Below, piece by piece: positions 1 through 7,643 of a stretch of 32,451 nt of DNA (position 1 is its first letter; each line of letters starts with the position of its first letter). The DNA is from an uncultured Nitrospinota bacterium (GTDB taxonomy: Bacteria; UBA8248). The notes beneath the pieces were generated by a model. That model was not told the origin of the DNA. It saw nothing but the letters and a program-made list of their open reading frames with translations, and did no database searches. The translations under genes and the position numbers were made by a program. The stretch is from positions 1-32,451 of the forward strand of contig CAMYJL010000005.1 of NCBI GenBank assembly GCA_947258645.1. Direction: 5' to 3'.

Positions 1-684
1 GAACTCGAGTGGCTCCCTCTTTTTTCCGTGTACGAACGTCTCCACATATAGAACCGGTTCCATGATACCAATACCAAGGTGCGAAGCCACCTCATTGCTC
101 GCCGTTCGGGCCTCAAATGTCTGGTGAATTTTCCCGACGGGAATTCGGAGTTTTTTATTGATGATGTCCACCATGCTCCGATTCAGAATATCCTGTCGGG
201 TCACCTTTTTGGCCAGATGGACGGGCAGAAAATTCATGACGTAGCAAAAGGACGTTTTTTTCACGATGAGCAGGCGTCGAATCCTCGTCAGAAAATCCTC
301 TTCCGTAATTCCGAAAAATTCCGCCTGATGTTGAGTAGGCGGCACGTCACCGATCGAAACGATACGGCGCTTGTCCACATGCGACGCATCCTGACCGATA
401 ATTCCGGTGAGCTTGATCTTTTGGGGGCTTTTGGGATTTTCGGTGACGAAAGTTCCCTGTCCGCGTTCCCGGGTTACCAGTCCTTCCGTTTTCAGGATGG
501 ACAGCGACTGGCGAAGCGTTACCCGGCTGACGCCGAGCGCTTTGGATAAATCGAGTTCTTTCGGGAGCTTTTCTCCTGGCGCCAGCTCACCCAACTCGAT
601 TTTTTGGCGAAGCAAATTCGCAATTTGAAAATAATAGGGAATCGACCGATCGATCACCGGACTTTCCGAAGCAAATCCTTTCAT
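1..684 (-). CDS. GntR-family transcriptional regulator with UTRA effector domain (3' end outside window)
   Basis: Read on the minus strand from an ATG at 682-684 with a GAAGGGA ribosome site just upstream; the frame is open through all 228 codons to the window edge, so the C-terminus is missing. The N-terminal 80 residues form a GntR winged helix: YYFQIANLLRQKIELGEL, then PGEKLPKELDLSKALGVSRV and TLRQSLSILKTEGLV, followed by the wing RGQGTFV near residues 74-80. From about residue 95 onward the protein resembles a UTRA (HutC/FarR-type) ligand domain, which normally binds a small effector and releases DNA. The gene is divergent from the SDR and catabolic genes, with perfect dyads in the shared 318-base gap, so it probably represses that cluster and itself. 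The family call is strong; the effector and regulon are inference. Confidence 0.9.
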   Translation of the reverse strand, partial: MKGFASESPVIDRSIPYYFQIANLLRQKIELGELAPGEKLPKELDLSKALGVSRVTLRQSLSILKTEGLVTRERGQGTFVTENPKSPQKIKLTGIIGQDASHVDKRRIVSIGDVPPTQHQAEFFGITEEDFLTRIRRLLIVKKTSFCYVMNFLPVHLAKKVTRQDILNRSMVDIINKKLRIPVGKIHQTFEARTASNEVASHLGIGIMEPVLYVETFVHGKKREPLEF

Positions 685-720
685 GTGGTCCCTTCGCGGC
701 GAAAAGAAAAATCACGTGAA

Positions 721-740
721 TCAAAGCGCGGCCGCTTTGA
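721..740. promoter_or_regulatory. GC-rich inverted repeat in the leader of the GntR-type gene
   Basis: A perfect 8-base inverted repeat, TCAAAGCG / CGCTTTGA, with a 4-base centre CGGC. It lies 37 bases upstream of the regulator start, inside its probable 5' leader. It could be an mRNA hairpin or a protein site. The function is not known. Confidence 0.35.
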
Positions 741-810
741 GAACGCCAAAAATAGAATCATTTTCTGCGGTCCGCAACCTTGAGGTTTCCAAGTGAAATC
801 ACCCTTCGTT

Positions 811-829
811 TATGACAAATTCTGTCATA
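811..829. promoter_or_regulatory. Candidate operator: perfect dyad TATGACA-N5-TGTCATA
   Basis: Seven-base perfect arms, TATGACA (811-817) and TGTCATA (823-829), flank the centre AATTC. The dyad is in the gap between the divergent regulator and SDR genes, where GntR-family autoregulatory operators usually sit. The size and symmetry suit a dimeric winged-helix protein. Which protein binds is inference. Confidence 0.5.
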
Positions 830-871
830 TATGACCGAAAAAAGTGTTGTATTGCCCCAGACGAAATTATA

Positions 872-891
872 AGGTATTAATAATAATACCT
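872..891. promoter_or_regulatory. Candidate operator: perfect dyad AGGTATTA-N4-TAATACCT
   Basis: Eight-base perfect arms at 872-879 and 884-891 around a 4-base AT centre (ATAA). It lies 112 bases before the SDR start and just downstream of an AT-rich, possibly promoter-like stretch (TTGTAT at 847-852, TATAAG at 868-873, a 15-base spacing that is short for a sigma-70 promoter). A bound repressor here would block transcription of the catabolic genes. Its sequence differs from the dyad at 811-829, so two regulators or two kinds of site are possible. Confidence 0.5.
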
Positions 892-1002
892 GAATTATAT
901 GGCGCATGGGAAAGAATTTTGAGCCGAAGGGGTATCCGCTCGCTCAGGGGGGTGATCGGATTTCCGGAAGATGGGTCCATGCCATTGTAACCGAGGGGCG
1001 GA

Positions 1003-1755
1003 ATGGGTTTGGAGGGTCGTGTTGCGCTCGTTACCGGCGGGAACCGTGGAATCGGCGGAGCGATTTCTCTGGCTCTGGCGAGGGACGGCGCCGATGTGGG
1101 CGTGCACTATCACTCGAATCGTGAAGGGGCCCTTGAGGTTGCCGAGGCCATTCGGGGGCAGGGCCGCAAGGGGGCCATGTTTCAGGCAGATGTCAGCCAG
1201 CGGGATTCCGTTGAAGAGATGGTCCGCCAATGCCGGGAAGAGCTCGGCCCGGTGGATATTCTGGTCTGCAACGCCCGTCAACTCGTCAAGGGACGGAGTT
1301 TCATGGAAATCACCTGGGAGGAGGATTATGTTCCCCAGATTGAGGTCATGCTCAAGGGCACGTTCAATTGCTGTCAGGCGGTCCTTCCCGAGATGATCGA
1401 ACGGCGATGGGGCCGCATCATCAATATTCTCACCACCGTTCTGGGGGAGCGAAGGCCCCGGACGAATTCCTACGGGACCATCAAGTCCGGCCTGTTGTAC
1501 TTCTCCCAAAATTTGGCCACCGAGATGGGCCCTCACGGCATCACCGTCAACATGGTATCCCCGGGGCTGACGGCCACGAAACGGCCGATTCTCCATTCAG
1601 ACGATCACACCCAGGATTACATTCGGAAAACGCCGGTGGGCCGCCTGGGAACCCCGGAGGACGCGGCGGAGGCGGTGGCCTATCTGGCCAGCGATGGGGC
1701 GGAATTTGTCTCTGGCGTGAATCTCGCAGTTTCTGGTGGAAAGGTAATGTTTTGA
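1003..1755 (+). CDS. SDR-family NAD(P)-dependent oxidoreductase (FabG-like fold)
   Basis: A 250-residue classical-length short-chain dehydrogenase. The cofactor loop TGGNRGIG is at residues 11-18, the structural NAG motif appears as CNAR (89-92), and the active-site YxxxK is Y157/K161. The usual catalytic Ser, about 13 residues before the Tyr, is Thr144 here (NILTTV), so catalysis would rely on a Thr hydroxyl or be weakened. The late motif VNMVSPGLTATKRP and the C-terminal SGG are typical. The start at 1003 has GAGGGGCGGA directly before it. It is the first gene facing the GntR-type regulator and probably oxidises or reduces a hydroxy/keto intermediate of the pathway encoded downstream. Being FabG itself is unlikely, because no other fatty-acid synthesis genes are near. 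Confidence 0.9.
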   Translation: MGLEGRVALVTGGNRGIGGAISLALARDGADVGVHYHSNREGALEVAEAIRGQGRKGAMFQADVSQRDSVEEMVRQCREELGPVDILVCNARQLVKGRSFMEITWEEDYVPQIEVMLKGTFNCCQAVLPEMIERRWGRIINILTTVLGERRPRTNSYGTIKSGLLYFSQNLATEMGPHGITVNMVSPGLTATKRPILHSDDHTQDYIRKTPVGRLGTPEDAAEAVAYLASDGAEFVSGVNLAVSGGKVMF

Positions 1756-1852
1756 TGGTGTAAAGCCACAACCCACCGAATAAATGGATTGAATGAGGGA
1801 AGCCTTTTTTACGGAAGGTATATTTTGGCATTTTTCAGGGGAGATTGTTTGA

Positions 1853-2995
1853 GTGAGCCTATCAACAAAAGAGCGTGACCGTCGCTATCAAAACATTCGG
1901 GCCGGTATGGACCGCGAGAATCTGGATGTGCTGGTTGTTTATGGAAACAGCGGCAGGCAGGGCCCAAACACGGGCAACTTGGCATATGTTTCCAACTATA
2001 TTCCCTTCTCCGGGCAGCAGGTGCTCGTATTTCCCAAAAAGGGGGAGCCAGTTCTTTTCGTTGGCGTCGAGAACCAGCGCATCGAGGCCCTTCGGAAAAG
2101 CTGGATTACCGATTGCCGGTGCGAAGCGATGACACCGGTTCCCGCCCAGGCAGCCGAATACCTCAACGCGGAGTTCGGCGGGGCAAAGCGGATCGGTATT
2201 TCGTCTCTCTCTATGGTGCCGGTGAATTGGTACCAGTTATGGCAGGAGAATTATTCGGGCAAGGAGTGGATCGAGGCGGGTGCTTTGATTCTGGAAAATC
2301 GTTTCGTCCAAAGCGATGAGGAGCTCGAAAAAACCCGCTGGGCGGCCGAGTTGGGCGATAAAATTTGGGAACGCGTCAAAGGCATGGCCGCTGAAGGGGT
2401 GACGGAGCTTGAGATTCGGGCGGAAATGGACGCTGTCATCCTTCCGGAGGGCGGAACGGAAAATTTCAACATGATGGGTCTTGGGGGGATGGCTAATGGG
2501 GGTGAAGCCCCGTGGGGTTATGTCATTCCTCAGACCAAGCGGGCGATGAAGAAGGGAGATGCCCTGCTCCTGGAAATATCCCCTCGGGTGGAGGGCTACT
2601 GGAACCAGATAGTACGGGTTTTAACGCTGGGCCCTGCGGAGGACTGGCTTGTGAAAGCGCACGATTTGGTGCGCGATGCCAGGGATGAAACTTTGAAATA
2701 TTTGAAGCCGGGCGAGGGGATGGTGTCCCTGGTGAACGCCATGGACGATGTTTTCAAGAAGCATGGACAAGAGGTATGGCCGTACGGTCTGGTCCATCTC
2801 ACGGGCCTGGATCTTACCGATTACATGATCACGCCCAAGTCCACGGGTGAAATCAAGCCCGGGATGGTCGTCACGGTCCACCCGATGTTTAACATTGCGC
2901 CGAACCGCCAGATTTTCTGGGGCGAAACTTACGTTGTGACGAATGATGGATACGATCAAATGAACCGGAGTACGGATGAACTGGCTTGTCTTTAA
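1853..2995 (+). CDS. M24 (creatinase / Xaa-Pro peptidase-like) family protein lacking canonical metal ligands
   Basis: 380 residues with a GTG start preceded by AGGGGAGA. The N-terminal half matches the creatinase N-terminal domain (LDVLVVYGNS near 24-33, TGNLAYVSNY near 40-49) and the C-terminal half is the pita-bread fold. In metal-dependent M24 peptidases, two Asp residues 11 apart, one His and two Glu bind metals. Here the corresponding positions look like E241 and Q252 (LEISPRVEGYWNQ), H315 (VHLTG), H343 (VTVHPMF) and E358. The first two acids and the first late Glu are therefore altered. Creatinase itself uses this fold without metal, so a metal-independent amidinohydrolase or C-N hydrolase activity is plausible; a non-catalytic role is also possible. 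The second M24 gene at 10819-12039 keeps all five ligands. Confidence 0.85.
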   Translation: MSLSTKERDRRYQNIRAGMDRENLDVLVVYGNSGRQGPNTGNLAYVSNYIPFSGQQVLVFPKKGEPVLFVGVENQRIEALRKSWITDCRCEAMTPVPAQAAEYLNAEFGGAKRIGISSLSMVPVNWYQLWQENYSGKEWIEAGALILENRFVQSDEELEKTRWAAELGDKIWERVKGMAAEGVTELEIRAEMDAVILPEGGTENFNMMGLGGMANGGEAPWGYVIPQTKRAMKKGDALLLEISPRVEGYWNQIVRVLTLGPAEDWLVKAHDLVRDARDETLKYLKPGEGMVSLVNAMDDVFKKHGQEVWPYGLVHLTGLDLTDYMITPKSTGEIKPGMVVTVHPMFNIAPNRQIFWGETYVVTNDGYDQMNRSTDELACL

Positions 2996-3043
2996 TCTCT
3001 AATGGAAAGTTGATTTCGTCAATGATCGCTGGAGGGGAACAAC

Positions 3044-4564
3044 ATGAAGAGATTTAGGCTCTATGCGTTGGTTTCACTGATTGCCGTAATGCTGTCGGTC
3101 GGCGTGGCGGCGGCAGCACCGAAAGGAAAGGTGACGTTGGGCATGGCGGGTTCGCTGACAACCTTTGACCCGCACACGTTCAGCTCCCTGCCGATTTCGA
3201 TGCACCATCCGAATGTTTTCGAGACGCTACTGGCCCGGGCACCCGACGGAAGCCTGGTCACCCAGTTGGCCGAAAGCTACAAAATGGTGAGCCCGAAGGT
3301 GTGGGAGTTCAAACTTCGGAAAGGAATAAAGTTCAGCAACGGAGATCCTGTGGATGCCGAGGCGGTGAAGTTCAGCTTCGATCGGATTCTCGACCCGAAG
3401 ATGAAGTCCCGTCAGTACCGCTACTTCAAGAGCCTGGCGCGGGTGGAGGTCGTTGACAGTCACACGGCCAGGATTCACACCAAGAAGCCGGATCCGATGC
3501 TCCCGCCGTTTCTGGCCATTTACGGGTTCATCGTCCCGCCGAAGTACTACAAGAAGCATGACAAAAAGCATCTCTCACGGAATCCGGTCGGGAGTGGTCC
3601 CTATGTCCTGAAAAAATGGCGCAAGGGGCAGGAGGTGGTCTACGAGGCCAACCCCAACGCATGGAGAAAACCCAAGGTCAAGATGGCGGTAGTGAAGTTT
3701 ATCCCGGAGTCGACGACGCGTGTGGCTGCCCTGGTTTCCGGAGACGTGGACGTTATCGATAATCTTCCGCCGGGGCTCAGCGTGCGGGTCAAGAGCAGCG
3801 CCAATTCCCGGGTCATCGCCAAGCAGTCGCCCCGGACCAACTACATTCTCATGGTCATCAAGGAGGGTGCCCCCTGGATGGATGTCAGGGTCCGCAAGGC
3901 CATGAACCTGGCGATCGATCGGAACTCCATCACCAAAAACGTGATGATGGGATTCGCCAAACCCGTGGCCGTTCTGGATGGTCCCACCAGCTTCGGACAT
4001 AACCCGTCCCTGAAGCCTTATCCCTATGACCCTGGCCAGGCGAAAAAGCTGCTTGCCGAGGCCGGCCATGCGCAGGGATTTTCATTCGATGTGTACATCC
4101 CCAAAGGGCGTTTCATGATGGGAAAAGAGGCGCTCGAGGGCATCGCCGGCCAGTGGGCCAGGGTCGGCCTCAAGGCCAACGTCAAGGTGATGGAATGGGG
4201 CGCGATGAAAAAGATCATCTTCAGCAAGTACAAGGATAACGTGAAGCCGTTCTTGTACTATCTGGCGCGCATGAACACGGCGTTCAGCACCGAGCATATG
4301 TTCGCCGGCGCGATCAGCAGCCGCTCTGCTTACGGTGGATTCCGCGACAAAACGATTGACAAGATGATCAACGAAGCCAGGTCCACCATGGACAATGCGA
4401 AAAGAGAGAAAAAGTATCAGGAAATCGGCCGAATTTTGCGCGAGGAAAAAGTGCCTATCGTGCCCCTGTACCAGACTTTCCGGATTTTCGGAGCGAACAA
4501 GAAAATCGACTGGACCCCCCGGGCCGACGGCAAACTGATTGCCGCCGAGGTGGGCCTGAAATAA
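3044..4564 (+). CDS. ABC transporter substrate-binding protein, family 5 (oligopeptide/dipeptide type)
   Basis: 506 residues with a strong ribosome site (GGAGGGGAACAAC then ATG). A Sec signal peptide covers about residues 1-25 (basic MKRFR, hydrophobic LYALVSLIAVMLSVGVAA, small residues AAA before the probable cleavage). No lipobox cysteine is seen, so the protein should be soluble in the periplasm. SBP_bac_5 hallmarks include LAESYKMVSPKVWEFKLRKG and FSNGDPVDAEAVKFSFDRI near residues 80-120, and RKAMNLAIDRNSI near 285-297. It would capture a peptide-like or other amphipathic ligand and hand it to the two permeases just downstream. Family members also bind nickel, heme or opines, so the ligand is undetermined. 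Confidence 0.92.
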   Translation: MKRFRLYALVSLIAVMLSVGVAAAAPKGKVTLGMAGSLTTFDPHTFSSLPISMHHPNVFETLLARAPDGSLVTQLAESYKMVSPKVWEFKLRKGIKFSNGDPVDAEAVKFSFDRILDPKMKSRQYRYFKSLARVEVVDSHTARIHTKKPDPMLPPFLAIYGFIVPPKYYKKHDKKHLSRNPVGSGPYVLKKWRKGQEVVYEANPNAWRKPKVKMAVVKFIPESTTRVAALVSGDVDVIDNLPPGLSVRVKSSANSRVIAKQSPRTNYILMVIKEGAPWMDVRVRKAMNLAIDRNSITKNVMMGFAKPVAVLDGPTSFGHNPSLKPYPYDPGQAKKLLAEAGHAQGFSFDVYIPKGRFMMGKEALEGIAGQWARVGLKANVKVMEWGAMKKIIFSKYKDNVKPFLYYLARMNTAFSTEHMFAGAISSRSAYGGFRDKTIDKMINEARSTMDNAKREKKYQEIGRILREEKVPIVPLYQTFRIFGANKKIDWTPRADGKLIAAEVGLK

Positions 4565-4598
4565 CCAACGTGGTGCAGTCCCGACGGAAAAATCGTTC

Positions 4599-4629
4599 AC
4601 CGGCGGGGGAGGTTGACTCCCCCGCCGGT
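4599..4629 (+). terminator. 13-bp GC-rich stem-loop between binding-protein and permease genes
   Basis: Perfect 13-base arms, ACCGGCGGGGGAG (4599-4611) and CTCCCCCGCCGGT (4617-4629), with the loop GTTGA. It starts 34 bases after the binding-protein stop codon. No good T-run follows directly, so it is more likely a partial terminator or an mRNA 3'-end stabiliser. Such hairpins commonly let the binding protein be made in excess over the permeases; that role is inferred here. Confidence 0.6.
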
Positions 4630-4674
4630 CCTTTCCGCGCCGGAACCGCATCTTTTTTCAAAGTAGAAATCTAA

Positions 4675-5592
4675 ATGGGTGGATATGTAGTCAAACGATT
4701 GATCCAGGCGATTTTCCTGCTCAAGTTGGTGATGATCATCGTCTTTCTGCTTCTCCACATGACGGGAGATCCCGTGACCGTCATGCTGGACACCGACGCG
4801 ACGCTGGAAGACATCGCCCGTTTGAAAAAACTGATGGGCCTGGACCAGCCTTTGTGGGTTCAGTACTCGCGGTTTTTCATGAACGCGCTGCACGGCAATT
4901 TCGGCGAATCCATCGAACATGGTGAGCCGGCCATGGGTCTCGTTCTTGAGCACTTTCCGGCGACGATTGAAATGGCGGTTGGCGCCTTTGCATTTGCGGC
5001 AATTATCGGGATTCCCTTCGGCTGTCTTGCGGCGTTCAAGGAGGGGTCTGTATACGACAAAAGCTGCATCGGTGTAACGGTTTTGATTCAGGCAATACCG
5101 GATTTCTGGCTGGCCATCATGTTCATCATGTTTTTCTCCGTATTTCTTGGCGTTTTGCCGTCGTACGGCCGGGGCGGCTGGAGCCATTTTGTCATGCCGG
5201 CGTTCGTCGCTTCGACGTACCACCTGGCGCGTCTGGCACGCCTGATGCGCTCGCAGATGCTCGAGGTCATGCGTCAGGATTACATCACGACTGCCCGTTC
5301 CAAGGGATTGAACGAGAAAATCATTCTGATGGTCCATGCCCTGAAAAATTCCGCCATTCCAATCGTGACGGTTCTGGGACTGGATTTGGGAATTCTCCTG
5401 GGCGGTACGGTGATCATCGAAGTCGTGTTCGCCTGGCCGGGTGTGGGGCGCCTGGTGGTCGAGTCGATTTCCACCAGGGATTTCCCGGTCGTCCAGGCGG
5501 CCGTTTTCTTGCTGGCATCGGGCTTTGTCCTTATCAATCTGGCCGTAGATTTATTGTATGCCGTACTTGACCCGCGGATATCATACTCATGA
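4675..5592 (+). CDS. ABC transporter permease, DppB/OppB family
   Basis: 305 residues. The N-terminus has a first transmembrane segment followed by a periplasmic portion containing GDPVTVMLDTDATLEDIARL and LMGLDQPLWVQY, the usual DppB/OppB layout. Several further membrane segments follow, and the cytoplasmic EAA loop that contacts the ATPase reads DYITTARSKGLNEKIILM near residues 201-218. Residues near the end (VIIEVVFAWPGVGRLVVESI) are strongly conserved in the family. It overlaps the next permease by four bases (ATGA), showing coupled translation. With the upstream binding protein it forms the membrane half of a peptide-type importer. The ribosome site before 4675 is weak, fitting lower expression than the binding protein. 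Confidence 0.92.
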   Translation: MGGYVVKRLIQAIFLLKLVMIIVFLLLHMTGDPVTVMLDTDATLEDIARLKKLMGLDQPLWVQYSRFFMNALHGNFGESIEHGEPAMGLVLEHFPATIEMAVGAFAFAAIIGIPFGCLAAFKEGSVYDKSCIGVTVLIQAIPDFWLAIMFIMFFSVFLGVLPSYGRGGWSHFVMPAFVASTYHLARLARLMRSQMLEVMRQDYITTARSKGLNEKIILMVHALKNSAIPIVTVLGLDLGILLGGTVIIEVVFAWPGVGRLVVESISTRDFPVVQAAVFLLASGFVLINLAVDLLYAVLDPRISYS

Positions 5593-6515
5593 CGGAAGAG
5601 ACATTCGGGACACCCCAAACGGTATTCGTCGAAGAAATCGGAGAAGAACGCCAGGAGGAGCGGCCCTGGCAAAAGCTCCTGGATTCTCTCTACAAGGACA
5701 AGTCTGCCCTTTTCGGTGTCCTGATTCTCTTCGGGGTTGTTTTTGCTGCATTGCTGGCGCCCGTTCTCGCTCCGATGAACCCGCACGAACAGTTGCTGGA
5801 GCGTGCCCTGAGGCCTCCTCTTTCGACGCACGGGGAGCATTTTTTTATTCTGGGTACCGATCATCTGGGCCGTGACTATCTCAGCAGGCTGATATACGGG
5901 GCGAGGGTTTCCCTGATGGTCGGTTTTTTTGCGGTGCTGCTTACAGGAAGTATTGGACTGTTGATTGGTTTGATCTCGGGATACTTTGGCGGAAAGATTG
6001 ATTTTATTTTTATGCGAATTGTGGATCTGGTGCTTTCATTTCCGTTTATCCTTCTGGCCCTGGCGACAATTGCAATCGTGGGGCCGAGCCTTACCGATTT
6101 AATTTTGGTCATGTCAATGCGGATTTGGGTGAATTACGCCCGGGTGGTACGCGGGGAGGTGCTCAGCCTGCGCGAGCAGGAATTTGTCCAGGCGGCGAGA
6201 AGCATCGGGAGCAGTCACGCACGCATTTTATTCTTTCATATTCTTCCCAATGTGCTGGCTCCGGTCATCATCATCGCATCGCTCTATCTGGGAAGAATGA
6301 TCATCATTGAGGCGGGCCTGAGTTTTCTGGGCCTGGGCGTCCCTCCGCCCACCCCGACCTGGGGAGGTCTTCTCAGCGAGGGGAAAGTTCACCTTTACAC
6401 AGCGTGGTGGGTGGTAACACTTCCCGGCCTTGCCATCACGGTCACGGTACTGGGGGCCAATCTGGTGGGCGATTGGTTAAGAAATGTTTTGGATCCACGC
6501 ATGAAAACACTCTAG
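5589..6515 (+). CDS. ABC transporter permease, DppC/OppC family
   Basis: 308 residues beginning inside the stop codon of the preceding permease. A charged cytoplasmic N-terminus (about 35 residues) leads into the first membrane helix (FGVLILFGVVFAALLAPVLA). The family signature LGTDHLGRDYLSRLIYGARV follows near residue 93, then four to five more helices. The EAA loop is EFVQAARSIGSSHARIL, and the GLSFLGLGVPPPTPTWG motif near the end is diagnostic. It pairs with the DppB-type permease to form the pore. No ATPase gene (DppD/DppF type) follows; the next gene is a dehydrogenase, so the energising subunits must be encoded elsewhere. Confidence 0.93.
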   Translation: MTEETFGTPQTVFVEEIGEERQEERPWQKLLDSLYKDKSALFGVLILFGVVFAALLAPVLAPMNPHEQLLERALRPPLSTHGEHFFILGTDHLGRDYLSRLIYGARVSLMVGFFAVLLTGSIGLLIGLISGYFGGKIDFIFMRIVDLVLSFPFILLALATIAIVGPSLTDLILVMSMRIWVNYARVVRGEVLSLREQEFVQAARSIGSSHARILFFHILPNVLAPVIIIASLYLGRMIIIEAGLSFLGLGVPPPTPTWGGLLSEGKVHLYTAWWVVTLPGLAITVTVLGANLVGDWLRNVLDPRMKTL

Positions 6516-6553
6516 GCAACCCATAAGCGAGCTGGAGACAGGAGAAGAAATAT

Positions 6554-7582
6554 ATGTGCGCAGAACCATTGAAAGTCGCCTTTGTCGGTCTTGGGCGCTG
6601 GGGTTTTACATTGGGTTCAGCGGCCCAGAAATCGCCGAAGTTGCAGATCGTGAATTGTTTTACCCGCACCAAGGAAAAGCGGGACAAATACTGTGAACAA
6701 TTCGGGTGCAGACAGGAAGAGAGCTTTGAAGCGATCTTGAAAGATCCCGAGGTCGAAGCAGTGATCGTGTCAGCGCCCAACAACAAGCACCATGAGCTGG
6801 GCATTGCGGCGGCCAAAGCGGGCAAACATGTATTTGTCGACAAACCGATCGCCGCCACCACCGCCCAGGCCCATCAACTGATTCAGGGTTGTGACGATGC
6901 CGGAGTGACTCTGGCCGTGGGGGCGAGCTCCCGCCGTCTGAAGGGTCATCGCCTGTTCAAGAAATTCCTGGATGAAGGCAAGCTGGGGACCCTGGCGTTG
7001 GCAGAGACAAACTACTCGAATGATCGGGGGCTCCACTACACACCCGACAACTGGCAATGGTATGCCTCAGGGTCGCCTGGAGGCCCTCTTTTGCAGGTCG
7101 CCATCCATCAAGTGGATAACCTCTATTATCTGTTCGGGCCCGTCCGGAAAGTATCGGCCGCTTTCAGCAAGGTGAAAACCAAATCCGAAATTCCGGACGT
7201 CGCTGTCCTGTGGCTCGAGTTCGAGTCGGGCCTGCTGGGGACCCTCGGTACGAGCTTTATCAGCCCGCGGACACCGAACGGGCATTTTACTTATTTTCTG
7301 AACGCCTACGGCGACGAGGCGAATCTGTACCACGATCGCTGGGAGGGAATTTTCACGCTGAAAACGGACAGCAAGGAAAGAGAGCGCGTTCCTTTTGAAG
7401 AGTACAAGGGACACGATTATTTGACAGAGGAGTTAGAGGATTTCGCCGACGCGATCCGGGAAGGGCGTTCCCCCGAGGTCAGTGGTCCGGATGGGCTCCA
7501 CGTTCTGGGGATTGTATATGCCGCGATGGCATCGGCCGAGCGGGGCCAGCCGGTGGAGGTGGCGGAAATTCTTGCAAAATAG
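6554..7582 (+). CDS. Gfo/Idh/MocA-family NAD(P)-dependent oxidoreductase (first copy)
   Basis: 342 residues. The N-terminal Rossmann domain opens with VAFVGLGRWG (residues 8-17), the glycine motif for the nicotinamide cofactor. The family EKP motif appears as D96-K97-P98 (VFVDKP). The C-terminal domain carries GGPLLQVAIHQVDNLYYLFG, where the His is a candidate catalytic residue. Members oxidise or reduce sugars, inositols, imines or related compounds. Its closest relative in the window is the gene at 12125-13123; both share a distinctive VNCFTRT segment just after the first Rossmann unit, indicating an old duplication. GGAGAAGAAA precedes the start. The substrate is unknown; a role on an imino or keto intermediate of the imported compound is inference. 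Confidence 0.88.
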   Translation: MCAEPLKVAFVGLGRWGFTLGSAAQKSPKLQIVNCFTRTKEKRDKYCEQFGCRQEESFEAILKDPEVEAVIVSAPNNKHHELGIAAAKAGKHVFVDKPIAATTAQAHQLIQGCDDAGVTLAVGASSRRLKGHRLFKKFLDEGKLGTLALAETNYSNDRGLHYTPDNWQWYASGSPGGPLLQVAIHQVDNLYYLFGPVRKVSAAFSKVKTKSEIPDVAVLWLEFESGLLGTLGTSFISPRTPNGHFTYFLNAYGDEANLYHDRWEGIFTLKTDSKERERVPFEEYKGHDYLTEELEDFADAIREGRSPEVSGPDGLHVLGIVYAAMASAERGQPVEVAEILAK

Positions 7583-7643
7583 ATCGGTTTTCGAACTTTT
7601 TGCGTAAACCGAAAAAATCCATTTCGAAAGGGAAAAGATAAAT

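Noticed and set aside
79-549. Plus-strand open frame of 156 codons at the left edge
   Set aside because: It is antisense to the GntR-type regulator, whose helix-turn-helix and wing are clear on the minus strand.
4082-5864. Several long minus-strand open frames across the ABC transporter genes
   Set aside because: All lie opposite well-supported permease and binding-protein genes, with no similarity of their own.
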